DNA of 64,000 nucleotides, taken from Chitinophaga flava (lineage in GTDB: Bacteria > Bacteroidota > Bacteroidia > Chitinophagales > Chitinophagaceae). Shown piece after piece: positions 50,266 to 59,633 of this stretch. The notes under the pieces are model-generated. The model saw only the letters and a program-made list of their open reading frames with translations. It did no database searches and was not told the origin of the DNA. The position numbers were made by a program, and so were the translations under genes. The stretch lies in assembly GCF_003308995.1 (NCBI RefSeq), contig NZ_QFFJ01000001.1, positions 682,001-746,000 of the forward strand, read 5' to 3'. Position 1 is the first letter of the stretch. Each line of letters begins with the position of its first letter.

Positions 50266-52668
50266 ATGCAAGTTGAAACCTCGTCCAGTAAATACGGTAT
50301 CAAACACTATCCTGACGCGATCAGGGAATGGAAAAAAGAAGGAAACTATTTTTGCTTTTACACAAGTGAAACCATCCTGGAAGTAAGGGTGATCGCTGAC
50401 AAGATCATCCGTTTCCGATATGCTGCCGATGGCACCTTTCAACGTGACTTTTCCTACGCCACCAGCGACACACTCGAAGAATCTCCTATCACTTTTGGCA
50501 TCAAGGAATGGGAAGAAACTTTTGAAATATATACCGATGTACTGAAAGTATTCATTGCCAGAGATAACCTTCGCATCACCATCACCGACAAAGACGGCAA
50601 GGTGATCAACCAGGATGAAATGGGCTTCCACTGGCAGCACTACCTGCAGAAAGGCGGTAAAATCGTTTATTGCAGCAAACTGGTACAGGAAGATGAATGC
50701 TTTTACGGACTGGGCGACAAACCCACCGAGCTGAACCTTCGCGGTAAACGCCTCGAAAACTACGGCACCGACGCCTACGGCTATCAGAAAGATACAGATC
50801 CGCTGTACCGAAACATCCCGTTCTATTACGGGCTACACAACGGCATCGGTTACGGCATCTTCTTCGACAATACCTTCCGTACCATCTTCGATTTCGGGAA
50901 AGAAAGAGAAGATGCCTGCAGCTTCTGGGCCCGGGGCGGCGAAATGAACTATTATTTCATCTATGGTCCCGAACTGCTGGACGTAGCCTCCGCCTACACC
51001 CGCATCACCGGTACCCCGGAGCTCCCTCCCATCTGGACCCTCGGATATCACCAGTGCCGCTGGAGCTACTACCCCGATAAAAGAGTCCGTGAGATCGCTG
51101 CCGAATTCAGGAACCGCCGCATCCCCTGTGATGTCATCTATCTCGACATTGACTATATGGAGGGCTTCCGCTGTTTTACCTGGAGCAAAGAGTATTTCCC
51201 TGACCCGGCCGGCCTGATCAGAGACCTCGCCGCACAGGGTTTCAAAATAGTAGTCATCATCGACCCGGGTATCAAGGTAGATCCGGACTATACGATCTAC
51301 CAGGAAGGCATCAAAAACAACTATTTCTGCAAACGTGCCGATGGCGCGCTGATGGAAGGAGATGTATGGCCTGGCAAATGTGTATTTCCTGATTTCACTA
51401 ACCCCGAAGTACGGGAATGGTGGAGCAGCCTCTTCAAGGGTCTCGCCGAAACAGGTGTACGTGGCGTATGGAACGATATGAACGAACCTGCCGTTTTTGA
51501 AATGGGGACCTTCCCCGAAGATGTGCGCCACGACTACGACGGCGAAGAAGTCAGTCACCGTAGGGCACACAACGTATATGGCCATCTGATGAGTAAAGCC
51601 ACTGCCGCCGGTATGAAAAAATACCTGCTGCCCAACCGCCCTTTCCTCATCACCCGCTCCTGCTATGCCGGTGCCCAGCGCTGGTCTTCAGTGTGGACCG
51701 GCGACAACGTCTCCAGCTGGGAACATCTCTGGCTGGCCACCATCCAGTGTCAACGTCTCTCCGTATCAGGTATCTCTTTCGCCGGCAGCGATATCGGCGG
51801 TTTCATTGGCGAGCCTGATGGAGAACTGTACACCCGCTGGATACAACTGGCCTCCTTCCACCCGCTGATGCGTACCCATTCCGCCAGTAACGAAACCGGC
51901 TTTAATCAGGAGCCCTGGAGCTTTGGACCGGAATATGAAAAAATAGTCACCAAATTCATTTCCCTACGCTACCAGCTACTCCCTTATATGTATACCACCT
52001 TCTGGCAATATGCGACCAACGGTACGCCCATGCTGCGTCCGCTGGCATTTGTTGCTCAGCATGATCCCGCCACACATAATTGCAGCCATGAATTTATGCT
52101 GGGTGATGCATTGCTGATCAGCCATGTCAGCGAAGAAGGTATGAAGGAAAAAAACGTTTACCTGCCTGAAGGGAAATGGTATTACTTCTGGAATGATAAG
52201 GTGTACACCGGCCGGCAAAATATAACTGTACCCACACCGCTGGAAGAGATGCCACTGTTTGTAAAAGCTGGCGCAGTAGTGCCCCGTTACCCGGAAATGC
52301 AGTATACCCACGAAACACCTGTCACCGAAATGTTGCTGCATGTCTACTATGGTGAAGGAGTCGTGAAAAGTGTACTCTATGAAGATGCCGGTGATCATTA
52401 TGGTTATAAAAACGGACAGTACAATGTTATCAACTTTAAACAAGTTTCTACTGCCGATCAGTTTGTACTGAAAAAGAAATATTACGTTAACTATGAAGTA
52501 TCGTATACCCATCACCGTATTTTCCTGCACGGGCTCCCTTTCCAGGCAGCTACTGTAACGGTAGACGGCACCGTTATCTCTTTAAACAGCGATAACTATT
52601 TGTCAGATGGTTCGATTTCGTTTATAGCTGACCGTGGGTTTGAACAAATCGTGATCAACAGAGGTTGA
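50266..52668 (+). CDS. Glycoside hydrolase family 31 alpha-glucosidase
   Basis: This enzyme releases alpha-linked glucose (or xylose) from oligosaccharide ends. The catalytic nucleophile lies in GVWNDMNEPAVF (about residue 410), and the acid/base candidate in WTGDNVSSWEHL. The N-terminal beta-sandwich, barrel (LGYHQCRWSYYPDKRVREI) and C-terminal beta domains give the normal length of about 800 residues. The ATG at 50266 (MQVETSSSK) is favoured over a TTG at 50221. There is no signal peptide, so it is probably cytoplasmic and may help in glycogen or maltodextrin use together with GlgB nearby. Confidence 0.9.
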   Translation: MQVETSSSKYGIKHYPDAIREWKKEGNYFCFYTSETILEVRVIADKIIRFRYAADGTFQRDFSYATSDTLEESPITFGIKEWEETFEIYTDVLKVFIARDNLRITITDKDGKVINQDEMGFHWQHYLQKGGKIVYCSKLVQEDECFYGLGDKPTELNLRGKRLENYGTDAYGYQKDTDPLYRNIPFYYGLHNGIGYGIFFDNTFRTIFDFGKEREDACSFWARGGEMNYYFIYGPELLDVASAYTRITGTPELPPIWTLGYHQCRWSYYPDKRVREIAAEFRNRRIPCDVIYLDIDYMEGFRCFTWSKEYFPDPAGLIRDLAAQGFKIVVIIDPGIKVDPDYTIYQEGIKNNYFCKRADGALMEGDVWPGKCVFPDFTNPEVREWWSSLFKGLAETGVRGVWNDMNEPAVFEMGTFPEDVRHDYDGEEVSHRRAHNVYGHLMSKATAAGMKKYLLPNRPFLITRSCYAGAQRWSSVWTGDNVSSWEHLWLATIQCQRLSVSGISFAGSDIGGFIGEPDGELYTRWIQLASFHPLMRTHSASNETGFNQEPWSFGPEYEKIVTKFISLRYQLLPYMYTTFWQYATNGTPMLRPLAFVAQHDPATHNCSHEFMLGDALLISHVSEEGMKEKNVYLPEGKWYYFWNDKVYTGRQNITVPTPLEEMPLFVKAGAVVPRYPEMQYTHETPVTEMLLHVYYGEGVVKSVLYEDAGDHYGYKNGQYNVINFKQVSTADQFVLKKKYYVNYEVSYTHHRIFLHGLPFQAATVTVDGTVISLNSDNYLSDGSISFIADRGFEQIVINRG

Positions 52669-52683
52669 TGCTGATTTTATTAT

Positions 52684-52731
52684 ACCGGTCATGTGAATCT
52701 GTTTTTAGATTGACATGACCGGTTTTTATTT
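52684..52731 (+). terminator. Intrinsic terminator after the GH31 gene
   Basis: ACCGGTCATGT (52684-52694) pairs with ACATGACCGGT (52713-52723), with an inner AATCT/AGATT stem and a long T-rich tail. Confidence 0.88.
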
Positions 52732-52739
52732 TCAGGAAG

Positions 52740-53360
52740 ACATTTCACATCATGAGCAATATCCAGCCAACCATCCATCATCAGCGATTACACCAATAAG
52801 CTTCTGCACGGTAATACAATTATCTCTGCCACAAAAGACCCTTCATTAAATTGGATTCCTACCAAAATGATCGCAGCACAACACGACGAGACTTATTACT
52901 CACTTCAGGTCTTTGGTACAACACCATGACTCTTCCTATACTCAGCCACCTGCTGATATTTCAAATTTTCCAACAAGCAGCATACCTCGCAATCCAGACA
53001 GGGCAAGATTTAGCAGCATACCAGACACATGAATAATGTATCATCAATGCAGGTAGTTACTTTAAAATGAGATGCGTAAAAGTGGTAAGAAATTATAACA
53101 TTCAGTGGAGCAGGTTTTAAAAGAAAAAGGCTCTCAGATAGAGATCTGCCGCCGGGTTCCTAACCTATGCCAACTTTAGAGATTGTAAAAGTAAAGGCTT
53201 CATGGCTTAGTACAAAATCCCGGGAGCAGTAAAGTCACGAATGAACAAAATGAACAATAACGTTTACATTGAATTTAGAAATCCAAGAAACATCCCTCTA
53301 AAGTAATCCCACCAAATATGCCACTATAAAGCGTTCAATAGGCAAAATCAATTTAGCAAA
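52740..53360. other. Gene-poor region
   Basis: About 620 bases without any convincing gene. Short ORFs exist (for example 61 codons at 52851-53036), but none has a clear signal peptide, membrane helix or family motif. No tRNA-like fold or strong repeat was seen. It may hold decayed gene remnants or an unrecognised small RNA. Confidence 0.4.
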
Positions 53361-53361
53361 A

Positions 53362-53443
53362 CACAAAAAAAACCGGATATTCTATAACGCTGTTATACCT
53401 GTAGGATTGTTATCAGGTGATAACCGCGTAATAAAATATCCGG
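53362..53443 (-). terminator. Branched terminator after the 51-residue membrane protein
   Basis: On the minus strand CCGGATATT (53435-53443) pairs with AATATCCGG (53373-53381), followed by a run of eight Ts. Between the arms lie an inner GTTATCAcCTGATAAC hairpin and an imperfect extension of the main stem. It is much larger than a usual terminator. Confidence 0.6.
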
Positions 53444-53460
53444 CAGTTATATACTACGTC

Positions 53461-53616
53461 TTAGTAAAAGATCGACAAAAAGAAAATAGATATCAATGCG
53501 CAAAAAACAAGTAAAATAAAAATTGCGCGAAACAAAATCTCTGTTCTGTCTGGAGTGGATTCGAGGCCATTCAACTCATGATGTCCATCTCCGTGGTTGA
53601 TTATCAGGTTTTTCAT
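53461..53616 (-). CDS. 51-residue single-pass membrane protein
   Basis: The N-terminal 30 residues are soluble and His-rich (NHGDGHHELNGLES), and residues of about 31-51 form one strong hydrophobic helix (AIFILLVFCALISIFFLSIF) that ends at the C terminus. This is the shape of a tail-anchored small membrane protein. The start is an ATG, and a structured terminator lies 18 bases after the stop. No family is recognised. It is too short for most gene finders. Confidence 0.55.
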   Translation of the reverse strand: MKNLIINHGDGHHELNGLESTPDRTEILFRAIFILLVFCALISIFFLSIFY

Positions 53617-53777
53617 ACAAACAAATTAAAAAAGGATTCACAATAAATAGGTCACATTTTGCCACCAAAGCCTTATTCCTCACATCCTCTTTTATGAAAG
53701 TACAAAATAAATAGCTAAAATGGACAACTTTTGCCGGTCATTTTAGGGCAGAAACCCGTTCATTTTGTTCAATCCGC

Positions 53778-54377
53778 TTAGCCTCGCTTTTTCCGCTTGT
53801 TGGCATCTTCATGAGGCAAGTGCGCAGGAGCAGGAGTCTTAGGGGGTGTTGCGACATTTGTGCTATCTTCTCCCATATCCTCCGGTGTTACCAGCTCACC
53901 TCTTTTATAGTATTCCTTTACCATTTTTCCTGTTTCTTCATCATACAGCTTCCACACCCCATTCCTCACTGAATTGCCCTGCCGCACTATCTCTACCGGT
54001 GTTTCCCGCTGTGTCACCGGATCTACTACCATCACGGTATCCCGCTGCCCTTCTATTTCTGTGGCCAGATATGCACCTTCTTCACTTCGTTTACCATTTG
54101 GATAAAAGTATTTGCAATAACCATCCAGAACATTGTTCTTATAGGTTTCTTCGGCCATAATATTGCCTCCCAGCGAAGTCTTTTTCCAGAGACCTTCTTT
54201 ACGACTGTTTTTATAATTCCCTTCCCAGATATAACCCGGCTCTCCTCTCAGCTCCGGTACTTCTTCCACCCAATACCCCTGCCGGCGCTGCTGTGCATCC
54301 TTCTGATTCCGCGCCTGGCCCTGGCCAGCTGCCACGATCAACATCTGTAATAATACCACGATAAACAGTTGCTTCAT
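53778..54377 (-). CDS. Secreted MORN/YwqK-like repeat protein
   Basis: A signal peptide ends near AAGQGQA. The mature part contains MORN-like repeats: EGNYKNSRKEGLWKKTS, ETYKNNVLDGYCKYFYPNGKR and NGVWKLYDEETGKMVKEYYKRGE, as in the toxin-antitoxin YwqK-like family. A Pro/Lys-rich tail follows. It has 199 residues and is probably periplasmic. The repeats usually mediate protein or lipid contact; no enzyme motif is seen. Its antitoxin role is doubtful, because no toxin gene is nearby. Confidence 0.7.
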   Translation of the reverse strand: MKQLFIVVLLQMLIVAAGQGQARNQKDAQQRRQGYWVEEVPELRGEPGYIWEGNYKNSRKEGLWKKTSLGGNIMAEETYKNNVLDGYCKYFYPNGKRSEEGAYLATEIEGQRDTVMVVDPVTQRETPVEIVRQGNSVRNGVWKLYDEETGKMVKEYYKRGELVTPEDMGEDSTNVATPPKTPAPAHLPHEDANKRKKRG

Positions 54378-54435
54378 AATACCGTTGTTTTATCACAAGT
54401 TAAATATTTTAACCATATATTTAAAATAATGACAT

Positions 54436-54480
54436 AAAAAAGCCGGTGTTCCTTCTCCTGAACACCGGCTTTTTGTTTTT
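54436..54480. terminator. Intrinsic terminator after the DUF4382 gene
   Basis: A 14-bp GC-rich stem (GCCGGTGTTC core, 54437-54451 with 54460-54474) with an A-run before and T-runs after it. It lies between two genes on the minus strand and can work in both directions. Confidence 0.85.
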
Positions 54481-54492
54481 TTAGTTGCGTTA

Positions 54493-55398
54493 CTATTGAT
54501 GCAGCTTGATATCTCCCAGCTTGGTATCCTTACCCCTTTCAATTTTCACATTCGTAATAGTCGTGTCTTTGTACCCGTTGGAAGTATTTATAAATACGTT
54601 CCAGGTACCTGTTTTCAGACCGCGCACTTTAAACTCGCCACTTCTCCAGGGCAAAGCATACAGTGTGTCGTTATTACTGTTATAAACAGATATCACAGGG
54701 TAGGCATCCCATGGTGTAACGCGACCAGAAAGACTGCCCATTTTCAGGATAGTGAATACGTTGATATACGGACGCAGGATAAACTTGCCATTCCATGTCT
54801 TAATGATGGAACGCTGAATGTCGAAGTCCAGCCACAGCTGCAGATTGCTGGAAGATACTTCGTCCCATTCATCATGCCTTATCCTTATAATAATTTTGGA
54901 TTGTCCGGCAACAGAAGCAACCGGATAGGTTACACTGTTTTTCACCAGGGAATTGTTGTTGCCAATAGTGATACGGATTTGTTTCATCACACCTTTTTTG
55001 ACCAAACCACCGGCCAGTAAAGTATCCGCACCATTTCTGAGTGTGAGCAGGTCGTACACACCAGGATGAATGTTCAGCGAATCCCATACCAGGCAACTGT
55101 CCCGGCCCTGGCGATCATGATCGTGATCTTCATCCCACCAGCAACGATCGCGGTCGTTCCAGCTTTCATCATCCTTGTTACCGCAAGTGTCTACCAACAC
55201 TTCCACCTTACGGATGTCCAACAATACTTTGTCAAACAAACCAGGATCATCAGAAAGAAACAAACTTACTTTTTGCTGATTTTGGGGAATCGGCTCATTG
55301 GATGAAGACTGGTCTTTCTTACAGGAATACAAGAGTACGGCTGCCAATAGCGCAATAGAAACTACCAGCAAACCTCGCTTCAGGAGAGCATTTTTCAT
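54493..55398 (-). CDS. DUF4382 lipoprotein
   Basis: The lipoprotein signal ends at LLYSC. The DUF4382 domain starts at VSLFLSDDPGLFDKVLLDIRKVEV and continues with YDLLTLRNGADTLLA and MKQIRITIG. An insertion rich in Asp, His and Trp (WWDEDHDHDRQGRD, about residues 90-105) is unusual and may bind metal. The C-terminal part (LSGRVTPWDAYPVISVYN to the end) is a CarboxypepD_reg-like beta domain. It has 301 residues and is likely at the cell surface or in the periplasm. Its function is unknown. Confidence 0.8.
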   Translation of the reverse strand: MKNALLKRGLLVVSIALLAAVLLYSCKKDQSSSNEPIPQNQQKVSLFLSDDPGLFDKVLLDIRKVEVLVDTCGNKDDESWNDRDRCWWDEDHDHDRQGRDSCLVWDSLNIHPGVYDLLTLRNGADTLLAGGLVKKGVMKQIRITIGNNNSLVKNSVTYPVASVAGQSKIIIRIRHDEWDEVSSSNLQLWLDFDIQRSIIKTWNGKFILRPYINVFTILKMGSLSGRVTPWDAYPVISVYNSNNDTLYALPWRSGEFKVRGLKTGTWNVFINTSNGYKDTTITNVKIERGKDTKLGDIKLHQ

Positions 55399-55644
55399 AA
55401 ATAGATGGTTTTATACAATAAAAAATATATGGCTGATGCAAATAGCAAGTAGCAGCATATATACCTGTCTGTTGATGTGTGTCCAGCTGTAGGTTCAGGT
55501 TCATCGGCACTTCTGTATTGAAGCTAATGACTAATGCTAAATGCTATAAAGAAACGTTAGTATCTCTCCTCTTATTGCTATTGCACTAAACGTTCATGTA
55601 ATAGATGGAGTAAACAGATAAAAGTTTAAACAATGTTAAAATAA

Positions 55645-55678
55645 AAATCCTGCGACGGCAGTTACCGTCACAGGATTT
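55645..55678 (-). terminator. Intrinsic terminator after glgB
   Basis: AAATCCTG-GACGG (55645-55658) pairs with CCGTC-CAGGATTT (55665-55678), with one mismatch; on the minus strand a T-rich tail follows. It lies 22 bases after the glgB stop. Confidence 0.8.
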
Positions 55679-55700
55679 AAAATGAGTGTATGTCAAACAA

Positions 55701-57641
55701 TTATACAGTAACAGGTTTCAGTATGGTTATACCCAATGGCGGAAGACGCAGGGTAAGGGTGTATTCCCGTCCGTTATAAAATTGTTTCACCGCTTTCTGG
55801 GGACCACTATTTATCACCCCGCTTCCATAATATTTAGAATGATCACTGTTTAATATTTCTTCCCATATTCCTCCCTGTGGAATGCCCACCGAATACTGCT
55901 CACGGGGCACCGGTGTCATGTTCAGTACTATCAGCAACAAATCACCGGCAGCCTTACCACGACGAACATAGGCCAGCACACAATTATCATAATCATTCAC
56001 TGTCATCCATTCAAATCCTTCTGCTTCAAACTGCAATTCATATAAAGCGGTAGACTGACGGTACACCAGGTTGACGTCTTTTACAAAATCCTGAATCCCT
56101 TTATGTGTTGCATATTTCAGCAGATGCCAGTCCAGTTCACCTTTGTGATTCCATTCTGAAGTCTGCCCAAACTCACCACCCATAAACAATAACTTGGTAC
56201 CGGGATGCGTATACATATAACCGTACAACAATCGCAGGTTAGCGCATTTCTGCCACTCATCGCCGGGCATCTTATATAATAAGGGAGACTTGCCGTGTAC
56301 TACTTCGTCATGGCTCAGCGGCAGCATGAAATTCTCACTGAATGCATACACCAGACTAAAGGTGAGATCGTTCTGGTACCATTTACGATGTATGGGATCT
56401 TTCTTAAAATAGTCCAGCGTGTCATTCATCCATCCCATCATCCACTTCATTCCAAATCCCAGTCCTCCCATAAAAGTAGGTCTGGACACGCCATAATGAT
56501 TGGTAGAATCTTCCGCGATGGTTTGCACATCGGGGAACAACGCATAAACGGTCTCATTCAGTTTCTTCAGAAAACTAATGGCTTCCAGGTTTTCATTACC
56601 ACCCAGCTCATTAGGCACCCAGGCGCCTCTCTCCCGGGAATAATCCAGATGGATCATAGAAGCTACCGCATCCACCCGCAGAGCGTCTATATGAAATTTG
56701 TCCAGCCAGTAGATAGCGTTGCTTAACAAAAAGGAACGGACCTCACTGCGTGCATAGTTGAAGATATAACTGTTCCAATCCGGATGATAACCCTTACGCA
56801 TATCCGCATATTCGTACACATGCGAACCATCAAACCGGTACAGGCCGTGGGCATCATGGGGGAAATGGGAAGGTACCCAGTCCAGGATCACCCCTATTTC
56901 TGCCTGATGGAAGGCCTCTATCATATCCATAAATTCCTGAGGGGTGCCATACCGGGAGGTAGCAGCATAATATCCTGTCTGCTGGTAGCCCCAGGAACCG
57001 TCAAACGGATGTTCCATGACAGGCATCAGCTCCACATGGGTAAAGCCCATTTCTTTCACATATGGCACCAGCATGGCTGCTATTTCACCATAGGAATAAT
57101 AGAGCTCTTCATTGGCAGGGTCTGGCCTGCGCCAGGAGCCCAGGTGTACTTCATATACAGCAATAGGGCTATTCAGGCTGTTGTGGGCTTTACGGCCCTG
57201 CATCCATTTTTTATCGTTCCAGGTATGATCAAGGGGATGCACAATGGAAGCTGTTTGGGGGCGTACTTCCCAGCGGGTGGCAAAGGGATCACCTTTCTGC
57301 AATACTTCTCCGCTATTGGAGCGGATAAAATATTTATAGAGCGAGCCGGCTTCTACACCTGGCACAAAACCTTCCCATATACCGGAGTTGTCCCAGCGGG
57401 GCAACAGGGTATGGGTGTAATGGTCCCATTGATTAAAATCACCCATAACAGCTACGAATGCTGCATCGGGTGCCCATACCGCAAAATAGGTACCAGGCAC
57501 TCCTTCGTATTCTAGGGTATGTGCGCCGAATTTTTCGTATAGCCGGTAATGAGAGCCTGCCTGAAACAAGGCAATATCACCGGAAGAAAAGAGGGAAAAT
57601 GGTTGTACAGTCTGCAAAGGGCGATTGATAACTCCGGTCAT
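55701..57641 (-). CDS. glgB: 1,4-alpha-glucan branching enzyme
   Basis: This GH13 enzyme adds alpha-1,6 branches to glycogen. The CBM48 domain (YEGVPGTYFAVWAPDAAFVAVMGDFNQWD in parts) precedes the barrel, which shows DWVPSHFPHD, the nucleophile Asp in IDALRVDAVASM, the acid Glu in QTIAEDSTN, and LPLSHDEVVHG. The start at 57641 (MTGVINRPL) is chosen because the longer reading begins inside the upstream helicase terminator. It has 646 residues, normal for the short N-terminal type. The catalytic set is complete. Confidence 0.92.
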   Translation of the reverse strand: MTGVINRPLQTVQPFSLFSSGDIALFQAGSHYRLYEKFGAHTLEYEGVPGTYFAVWAPDAAFVAVMGDFNQWDHYTHTLLPRWDNSGIWEGFVPGVEAGSLYKYFIRSNSGEVLQKGDPFATRWEVRPQTASIVHPLDHTWNDKKWMQGRKAHNSLNSPIAVYEVHLGSWRRPDPANEELYYSYGEIAAMLVPYVKEMGFTHVELMPVMEHPFDGSWGYQQTGYYAATSRYGTPQEFMDMIEAFHQAEIGVILDWVPSHFPHDAHGLYRFDGSHVYEYADMRKGYHPDWNSYIFNYARSEVRSFLLSNAIYWLDKFHIDALRVDAVASMIHLDYSRERGAWVPNELGGNENLEAISFLKKLNETVYALFPDVQTIAEDSTNHYGVSRPTFMGGLGFGMKWMMGWMNDTLDYFKKDPIHRKWYQNDLTFSLVYAFSENFMLPLSHDEVVHGKSPLLYKMPGDEWQKCANLRLLYGYMYTHPGTKLLFMGGEFGQTSEWNHKGELDWHLLKYATHKGIQDFVKDVNLVYRQSTALYELQFEAEGFEWMTVNDYDNCVLAYVRRGKAAGDLLLIVLNMTPVPREQYSVGIPQGGIWEEILNSDHSKYYGSGVINSGPQKAVKQFYNGREYTLTLRLPPLGITILKPVTV

Positions 57642-57721
57642 AGTAACGTGTGAATTGGGTGTTCTTGATAAACAAGATAGTTTAAATTTCGCGAAATGAC
57701 CGGATACTTGTCGGATAGATG

Positions 57722-57762
57722 ACAAAAAAGATAGGGATTTGGATAAATCCAAATCCCTATCT
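57722..57762 (-). terminator. Intrinsic terminator after the DEAD-box helicase gene
   Basis: A perfect 16-bp stem (57729-57744 with 57747-57762), a 2-base loop and, on the minus strand, a T-run. It separates the helicase and glgB units. Confidence 0.88.
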
Positions 57763-57784
57763 CCTAAATTATCTAAATACTTAA

Positions 57785-59554
57785 TTAGTACTTACGTTTG
57801 AACGGAGGTCTGCCACCACCGGAAAACTCGCGTTTTTCGCCGGTACGGGCACCACCGCCGCCAGGAGACCAGCTTCTCTTACGAGGGCTGCCGCCACCAC
57901 CTTCACGGTTGCCGCCATAGCTGCGACCACCACCACGTTTATCACCGTCCTGAGACATTTCGATCCGCACGCTGCGGCCGTTGTACTCTACTTTTTTGAA
58001 GCTCTGGGTCACTTTTTCTACTTCATCATTTTCCACTTCAAAGAAAGAGTAAACACCTTTCAGGTCGATACGGCCGATTTTATTACCACGCAAACCAGTG
58101 TTGTCGCACAGGTAGCGGAGCATATCACCGCGGGTGAAATCATCTACAGAACCGAGGTTGATGAACAGACGGGTGAATTTACCGCTGCTTCTGCGATCGC
58201 GGCCTTCTTCGCCAGAACGTTTGTCGTCTTTTACGTTCAGGTCTGGTGCATCCTGGTAGTACTCAAGGAACTGATTGAACTCCAGGGAAGCAAAGCGTTT
58301 GATCAGCTCTTCCTTGGTCATGGATGCAAACTCTTCGTATATGCGTTCCAGGTATGGTTCGATCTGTTCTTCGTTAACAGTTACGTTGTGTACTTTATGT
58401 ACCAGTCCGAACAGTTGTTTTTCGCAAACGGCGAAACCATCCGGCACTTCTGCTTTCACGAATTTTTTACCGATTACTCTTTCGATCTGACGGATTTTAC
58501 CGATGTCGCGGCCGCCGATAACAGCGATAGAGACACCAGATCTGCCGGCTCTTCCGGTACGACCACTACGGTGTGTGTAGTTTTCCACGTCATCAGGCAG
58601 ATCGTAGTTGATAACGTGTGTTACGTTATCTACGTCGATACCACGGGCAGCAACGTCGGTCGCTACCAGCACCTGCAGTGCTTTTTCGCGGAAACGTTTC
58701 ATTACCTTATCACGCTGTTGCTGGGTAAGGTCACCGTGCAGAGCGTCTGCATTGTACCCGTCCTTGATCAGGGATTCTGCAATCTCCTGAGACTCAATTT
58801 TGGTACGGGTAAAGATGATACCGAAGATATCGGGGTTGTAGTCCACGATACGTTTCAGGGCAGCATATCTTTCGCGTGGGCGTACCACGTAATATTCATG
58901 TTCGATGTTGGCGTTACCGCTGTTTTTGGTCCCTACAGTCAGTTCGAAGGGATCTTCCATGTATTTTTTGGCAATGCGACGCACTTCCTGGGGCATGGTA
59001 GCAGAAAACAGCCAGGTAGTTTTAGCTTCCGGAGTGTTGGACAGGATGCTGTTAATGTCTTCCTGGAAGCCCATGTTCAGCATTTCGTCTGCTTCGTCCA
59101 GTACGGCGTAGCGTACGTTATCGAAGTTGATGGCACCACGGTCAATGATGTCGAGCAGACGGCCGGGAGTAGCTACTACGATGTGTACACCTCTTTTCAG
59201 ATCGCGCAGCTGCTGCACGATGCTGGAACCGCCATATACCGCCACAATATTTACTACGCCGAGGTATTTGCTGAAATTTTTGAGGTCATTAGTGATCTGC
59301 AGACACAGTTCACGGGTAGGGCACAGGATCAGGCCTTGTGGTTTGTTGATCGTCAGGTCCAGTTGCTGCAGCAATGGTAAGCCAAAAGCAGCGGTTTTAC
59401 CGGTGCCCGTCTGGGCCAGTCCTACGAAATCGCGGTCACCACTTAAAAGTACGGGAATAGCCTGTTCCTGGATGGGCGTTGGGGAAACGAAACCCAGGTC
59501 CGTAATTCCCTTTAAAATAGGCTCTTGTAAGCCCAGTGATTCGAATGTTGTCAT
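57785..59554 (-). CDS. DEAD-box RNA helicase (DeaD/CsdA-like)
   Basis: This is an ATP-dependent RNA-unwinding enzyme for ribosome assembly or cold-shock mRNA. The Q motif (PTPIQEQAIP), Walker A AQTGTGKTAAFG, the DEAD box in AVLDEADEMLNMG, SAT in FSATMP, and the C-terminal helicase motifs (ATDVAARGIDV; HRSGRTGRAGR) are all present. After residue about 450 comes a DbpA-type RNA-binding domain (RLFINLGSVDDFTRGDML), then a Gly/Arg-rich tail. It has 589 residues. The 79-base gap to rimO has two GC hairpins (59571-59586 and about 59600-59613) in the leader. Confidence 0.92.
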   Translation of the reverse strand: MTTFESLGLQEPILKGITDLGFVSPTPIQEQAIPVLLSGDRDFVGLAQTGTGKTAAFGLPLLQQLDLTINKPQGLILCPTRELCLQITNDLKNFSKYLGVVNIVAVYGGSSIVQQLRDLKRGVHIVVATPGRLLDIIDRGAINFDNVRYAVLDEADEMLNMGFQEDINSILSNTPEAKTTWLFSATMPQEVRRIAKKYMEDPFELTVGTKNSGNANIEHEYYVVRPRERYAALKRIVDYNPDIFGIIFTRTKIESQEIAESLIKDGYNADALHGDLTQQQRDKVMKRFREKALQVLVATDVAARGIDVDNVTHVINYDLPDDVENYTHRSGRTGRAGRSGVSIAVIGGRDIGKIRQIERVIGKKFVKAEVPDGFAVCEKQLFGLVHKVHNVTVNEEQIEPYLERIYEEFASMTKEELIKRFASLEFNQFLEYYQDAPDLNVKDDKRSGEEGRDRRSSGKFTRLFINLGSVDDFTRGDMLRYLCDNTGLRGNKIGRIDLKGVYSFFEVENDEVEKVTQSFKKVEYNGRSVRIEMSQDGDKRGGGRSYGGNREGGGGSPRKRSWSPGGGGARTGEKREFSGGGRPPFKRKY

Positions 59555-59633
59555 TGATTTGCATTAATCGGGCTCCGTCGGGAGCCATGTAAAGCCTTTC
59601 GCCACCTTGGCGACCGGCCGTTGGAAATATTTT

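Noticed and set aside
52851..53036. 61-codon ORF in the gene-poor region
   Set aside because: No start context, signal, helix or known motif; the length is expected by chance.
53778..54377. Antitoxin role for the YwqK-like protein
   Set aside because: No toxin gene is adjacent and the protein has a signal peptide; the MORN repeats alone do not support it.
57642..57752. Longer N terminus for GlgB
   Set aside because: It would begin inside the helicase terminator and gives no recognisable sequence before MTGVINRPL.
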